Part shown: positions 61,028-64,000 of the stretch, in pieces
Numbering within the stretch: position 1 is the first letter of the stretch
Layout of the letters: every line of letters starts with the position of its first letter
NCBI GenBank assembly: GCA_029256705.1
Contig: JAQSXK010000005.1
Coordinates: 23,292-87,291 of the forward strand
DNA: 64,000 nt
Reading direction: 5' to 3'
DNA from: Clostridia bacterium
Lineage (GTDB): Bacteria; Bacillota; Clostridia; TANB77; CAG-465
Position numbers and translations under genes: made by a program
Notes under the pieces: generated by a model
Databases searched by the model: none
Told to the model about the DNA's origin: nothing
The model's input: the letters and a program-made list of their open reading frames with translations, nothing else

Positions 61028-61618
61028 TTATTTCTTATTATATATATAATCTATAAGGCTAGATATAATTAGATCTGTTGTTTGATTTAATACTTCATCA
61101 TTTAACTTTTTTTTATTAGATACTGCTAAAGAAAGTATTTTTATATAATTAGCAATTATTTTATAATCACAATTATTTCTTTCGCTATTATTTATATTAT
61201 TTAAAATCATAAGAGCCATATCCTGATCAAAAGCCTTACTACTTGTAGCTTCAGGAACCTTTAATTCTAATGCAGCCATATCTTCATCATCTAAATAATT
61301 ATATATGTTATTATCTCCAAATGTTAAATCGATAACAAATTTTTTTAAACTTTCTTTGTCTAAACTACTTTTTTCAAGCATAATTTGACTTAACATAGCC
61401 TTTATACATTTCCTTTTATATACAATAACCTCATATATAAATAACTCCTTTGATTCAAAGAAATTATAAAATGTTCCCTTAGCAATACCAGTAACTTTAG
61501 TTATATCCTCTACCAGAGTTTTTTTTATACCATGTTTCTTTATAAGATTATATCCATTTTCATACATAGTATTTTTTGCTCTTTCTCTACTTTCATTTTT
61601 AAAAATAATTGGCGACAT
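61028..61618 (-). CDS. TetR-family transcription regulator
   Basis: A 196-aa regulator with an N-terminal helix-turn-helix (about 10-55: NLIKKHGIKKTLVEDITKVTGIAKGTFYNFFESKELFIYEV) and a helical ligand-binding domain. AAGGAG lies 10 nt before ATG 61618; the track GTG start would place it inside the gene. A palindromic operator lies directly upstream, so autorepression is likely. No transporter or enzyme gene is adjacent, so the regulated function is unknown. Confidence 0.85.
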   Translation of the reverse strand: MSPIIFKNESRERAKNTMYENGYNLIKKHGIKKTLVEDITKVTGIAKGTFYNFFESKELFIYEVIVYKRKCIKAMLSQIMLEKSSLDKESLKKFVIDLTFGDNNIYNYLDDEDMAALELKVPEATSSKAFDQDMALMILNNINNSERNNCDYKIIANYIKILSLAVSNKKKLNDEVLNQTTDLIISSLIDYIYNKK

Positions 61619-61641
61619 CGAAGATTCGCTCCTTTCAATAT

Positions 61642-61665
61642 TGACCACTTTATATTATTTGGTCA
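61642..61665. promoter_or_regulatory. Palindromic operator upstream of the TetR gene
   Basis: TGACCA, 12 nt, TGGTCA, a perfect inverted repeat that overlaps the probable -10 region (TATAAA) of the TetR gene. Confidence 0.65.
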
Positions 61666-61735
61666 TTTATTCTAATAATATGATATCATTTATTTAAATG
61701 TTTGTCAATAGATATTTTGAATTTATATAAAATTT

Positions 61736-61775
61736 TAAAAAAGAACGGCTGTACATATTATACAACCATTCTTTT
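61736..61775 (-). terminator. Terminator after the RCC1-repeat gene
   Basis: A 13-bp stem with G-U pairs, AAGAATGGTTGTA..TACAGCCGTTCTT, followed by six T on the minus strand. Confidence 0.8.
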
Positions 61776-61797
61776 ATATTTTATTTAAATTTTTTAT

Positions 61798-64000
61798 TTA
61801 CTTTTCTAATGTTGTACAACGTACCCATTCAAATGCAGTTTCATAATCTGATTTTGAATATACACCATTTTTATCTACCCATTTTCCAAGTACTCCGCTA
61901 TTGTTACTTCCTGTTGCCCATACTTGACCATTAGATAATTTAGCAATTACCATAGTACCATTTCCTATTATATCTGTTACTCCTGAAATATCTAATTTTA
62001 TTGGAGATGTTATTGTTTCATCAGTAGTATTACCAATACCCAAATATTTCTTTACACCCCAACCATATAAGTTTCCAGATTCAGTTAATACTATTCTGCT
62101 ACTAGAATTAACTATTTTTACAACTTTTTCATTATTAAAATTAAATGTATGTTTAACTAGATTATTACTATTAGACATACCTAAATTAGTAGATGTAGGA
62201 TGCGATCCTGCGCTCCATAATTCTCCGTTTTTTGTTATAATATTTATATCATAACCTGAACTTATTATTTCTTTCATATTATTTACTAAACTAATATTCA
62301 TAGTGATTTCTGTTGGCACGGATTTTGGAAGACCTAACGCATTATAATATACATCTCCCCATCCATATAGTTTTCCACTAGCTACTGCAAATCTTGATCT
62401 ATAAGATAAATTATTTTCCTCTACATTTGTTAGTAATTGAACAAAATTATATCTATCACTAGTATCTCCCCATCCTGGAGCTCCACCATTTAAATCATAT
62501 AACCCCGAATAATATAAATTACCATCGGTTGTTTTTACACTAATTAAATTATCCGCTTTTTGTACTTGCTGCGCTTTTCCATTTATATTACTATCATTTA
62601 CTTTAACATAATTAGATACGCTTATTATATTTGCTTGACCAAGTCCCAAAGCTCTAGAATCAGGACCTGATACCCATAAATCATTATTGTTATCTATATA
62701 AGCTCCAGATGAAAAATATTTTACATTACTTGCTACTTTAGTCCAAGCATTTTGAAGTACTTTGTTATAATGTAATAGCATTGCATTACCAGTTGTGTAT
62801 ATTTTACCATCTTTTCCAGTTAACATTACAGTACCTGTTGTATTGCAAATATTAGGATATATATCTATAAAACTATTATTATATACAGTATCTATATTAG
62901 TTAAAGGTAACTTTATTACTGTTGTTGCTTTAGCTTTATTAGTACCAAGTCCAAGATAATTATTAACACCACTAGCATAGACGTTACCTGTATTTGAAAT
63001 ATAATATACGTTATTATAATTTGTTAATATTTCTTTTATTCCTTCATTTACGAGTTGTTGTGGTAAATCTAATTTGTAATAATTAGTTGAATTTAAAACA
63101 ATATCATCTATTCCAACGTTATTGCAATTAGCTGGACTTACCCATACCTCTTGTATTCCATTTACTTCTCTAAGAATTACCCTTGCTGTGTATATTTGAT
63201 ATATATTTTTTACATTTGTACTATATGTAGTTGGAAGTTGGTTAAATTCTGCAAAATTACCAGTCATATCACCTCCACCAGCATAATACCTATATCCTGC
63301 TTGCCAGATAGTTCCATCTTTTTTTAATATTATAATACTCGCCATATCCGCTAATACTTTATCTACATCTTGATCTATATCTGCTATTCCGCTATTCCAT
63401 ATCTGTGTAAATGTTGTATATCTCTCACCAGACGTACCGTTACCTAATTGACCAAAAGTATTTGAACCAGAGTAATAAAATGTATTATCATTACAGTATA
63501 TTAATGTCATACCATGAACATCAATGTATATTTCTTTTATTTTATCTACCTTATTAAAATCTATTTTGGTAAAACTACTTACTGTATTATTATGACCAAG
63601 CCCTAAACGATAATCATTATTATATCCTGTACAGTACAATAAATTATCTGCTGTTATTACAAAAGTATTAGCTGAGTATCCATATACTACTTTAACCTTT
63701 TTTCCATCAACATTAAGTTTTATTGGTTCTCTTCCTGTATAACTCACTTGTTGTATATCTGTTAGACCTAACTTATTATTATTATTACTTCCCCATGCCC
63801 ATAATTCATCATTTCCATCAATTACATAAATTGTATTTGTTCCCGGAATAACCTTTTTAGGTGATGGTATAACACTTGGCACTGTAAACTCTTGCCATGT
63901 GCTTACATCTATTTTATCCATTTCTACAGAAGATGTATTTAATTCAGAACCTTTTATACCTCTTCCATAAACATCTCCATTTTCATATAATTTGAATACT
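61798..64000 (-). CDS. RCC1-repeat protein, N-terminus beyond the window (partial)
   Basis: At least 733 aa. The track ORF begins at an internal ATG (63921), but the frame is open to the window edge and codes for more of the same repeat (KLYENGDVYGRGIKGSEL), so the 5' end is missing. I count about twelve RCC1-like units of about 50-55 aa with the core L-W/Y-x-W/S-G-x-N-x-x-x-L-G, e.g. ELWAWGSNNNNKLGL, TFYYSGSNTFGQLGNG and VWATGSNNSGVLG. These should form one or two seven-bladed beta-propellers. In bacteria such proteins are often exported; the signal peptide, if any, lies outside. The repeats are rich in Asn/Thr/Tyr and poor in Cys, which fits a surface protein (inference). The ligand is unknown. 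Confidence 0.85.
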   Translation of the reverse strand, partial: VFKLYENGDVYGRGIKGSELNTSSVEMDKIDVSTWQEFTVPSVIPSPKKVIPGTNTIYVIDGNDELWAWGSNNNNKLGLTDIQQVSYTGREPIKLNVDGKKVKVVYGYSANTFVITADNLLYCTGYNNDYRLGLGHNNTVSSFTKIDFNKVDKIKEIYIDVHGMTLIYCNDNTFYYSGSNTFGQLGNGTSGERYTTFTQIWNSGIADIDQDVDKVLADMASIIILKKDGTIWQAGYRYYAGGGDMTGNFAEFNQLPTTYSTNVKNIYQIYTARVILREVNGIQEVWVSPANCNNVGIDDIVLNSTNYYKLDLPQQLVNEGIKEILTNYNNVYYISNTGNVYASGVNNYLGLGTNKAKATTVIKLPLTNIDTVYNNSFIDIYPNICNTTGTVMLTGKDGKIYTTGNAMLLHYNKVLQNAWTKVASNVKYFSSGAYIDNNNDLWVSGPDSRALGLGQANIISVSNYVKVNDSNINGKAQQVQKADNLISVKTTDGNLYYSGLYDLNGGAPGWGDTSDRYNFVQLLTNVEENNLSYRSRFAVASGKLYGWGDVYYNALGLPKSVPTEITMNISLVNNMKEIISSGYDINIITKNGELWSAGSHPTSTNLGMSNSNNLVKHTFNFNNEKVVKIVNSSSRIVLTESGNLYGWGVKKYLGIGNTTDETITSPIKLDISGVTDIIGNGTMVIAKLSNGQVWATGSNNSGVLGKWVDKNGVYSKSDYETAFEWVRCTTLEK

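Noticed and set aside
1-64000. CRISPR arrays, rRNA genes, prophage or IS elements
   Set aside because: No regularly spaced repeats, rRNA-like sequence, phage genes or transposases were seen on reading both strands.

Overview
This window is one continuous stretch of a very AT-rich (roughly a quarter G+C by eye), mostly co-directional bacterial chromosome. It fits an anaerobic, endospore-forming member of the Clostridia (Bacillota). The reasons are strong AAGGAGG-type ribosome sites with frequent TTG/GTG starts, and a gene set of RNase Y with YmdB, SpoVT, WhiA, CdaA, single-chain GlyRS, Rho, a YqhQ(DUF1385)-PrmC fusion, NdoA-type MazF, DUF4364 and many short sigma-A promoters (TTGACA-N17-TATAAT). 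I cannot name a genus from the sequence alone. No IS element, prophage or CRISPR array was found.

Layout. 48-5685 (+): a two-component system, an ABC transporter (MacB/FtsX-like permease and ATPase) and a membrane-anchored PASTA-repeat protein in one tight operon. 5874-6776 (+): a membrane-anchored ComEC-like metallo-hydrolase. 6866-10083 (-): a Xer-type recombinase behind a long AT-rich non-coding region, an anchored nuclease-like protein that appears to lack catalytic residues, and YebC. 10221-18798 (-): lytic transglycosylase, PolA, HemW with an upstream tRNA-Gln(CTG), a shortened WhiA, the YqhQ-PrmC fusion, L31, and a LiaF-like protein. 18991-20842 (+): SerRS and EngB. 20938-23652 (-): two exosporium-like paralogues, each with a sigma-K-like promoter, then RsmI and a TrmN6-like methylase. 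23761-24667 (+): a frameshifted RluA-family gene.

24782-30833 is a patchwork of core and accessory genes: a GNAT acetyltransferase, a short relic of a second ymdB, a small secreted protein with a structured leader, the ymdB-rny core pair, a tandem-domain GDPD protein and an unknown 145-aa protein. The accessory genes each have their own strong promoter and terminator.

30999-48477 (-) is housekeeping: BipA, PlsC, a TGS-uridine-kinase-like protein, Rho, RimO, TrmL, SpoVT, LysRS, GreA, an unknown gene, CdaA, a 33-aa membrane peptide absent from the ORF track, GlyRS, a DUF3298-like protein, a P-loop/Asp23-like protein and PNPase. 48633-54937 (-) is a cell-envelope operon: class A PBP, a phosphodiester-glycosidase-like protein, an anchored protein, UppP and an odd receiver protein with a degenerate kinase-like tail. 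55043-60383 (-): NdoA toxin next to a GerS/LolA-like protein but without the usual alr and antitoxin genes, then a beta-CASP hydrolase, RecJ and Cmk. 60464-64000: DUF4364, a TetR regulator with a palindromic operator, and a large RCC1-repeat protein that runs off the right edge.

The most unusual points are: the NdoA operon lacking its antitoxin and lying behind a long hairpin that contains its ribosome site and ends in a U-run; the paired sigma-K-like promoters on exosporium-like paralogues; a WhiA missing its first LAGLIDADG lobe; the ymdB relic beside a secreted-protein gene with a two-state leader; the hidden 33-aa membrane ORF upstream of cdaA; and helically phased palindromes bracketing a xer promoter. 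All promoter, operator and terminator calls come from reading the sequence by eye and have not been tested by experiment or software.
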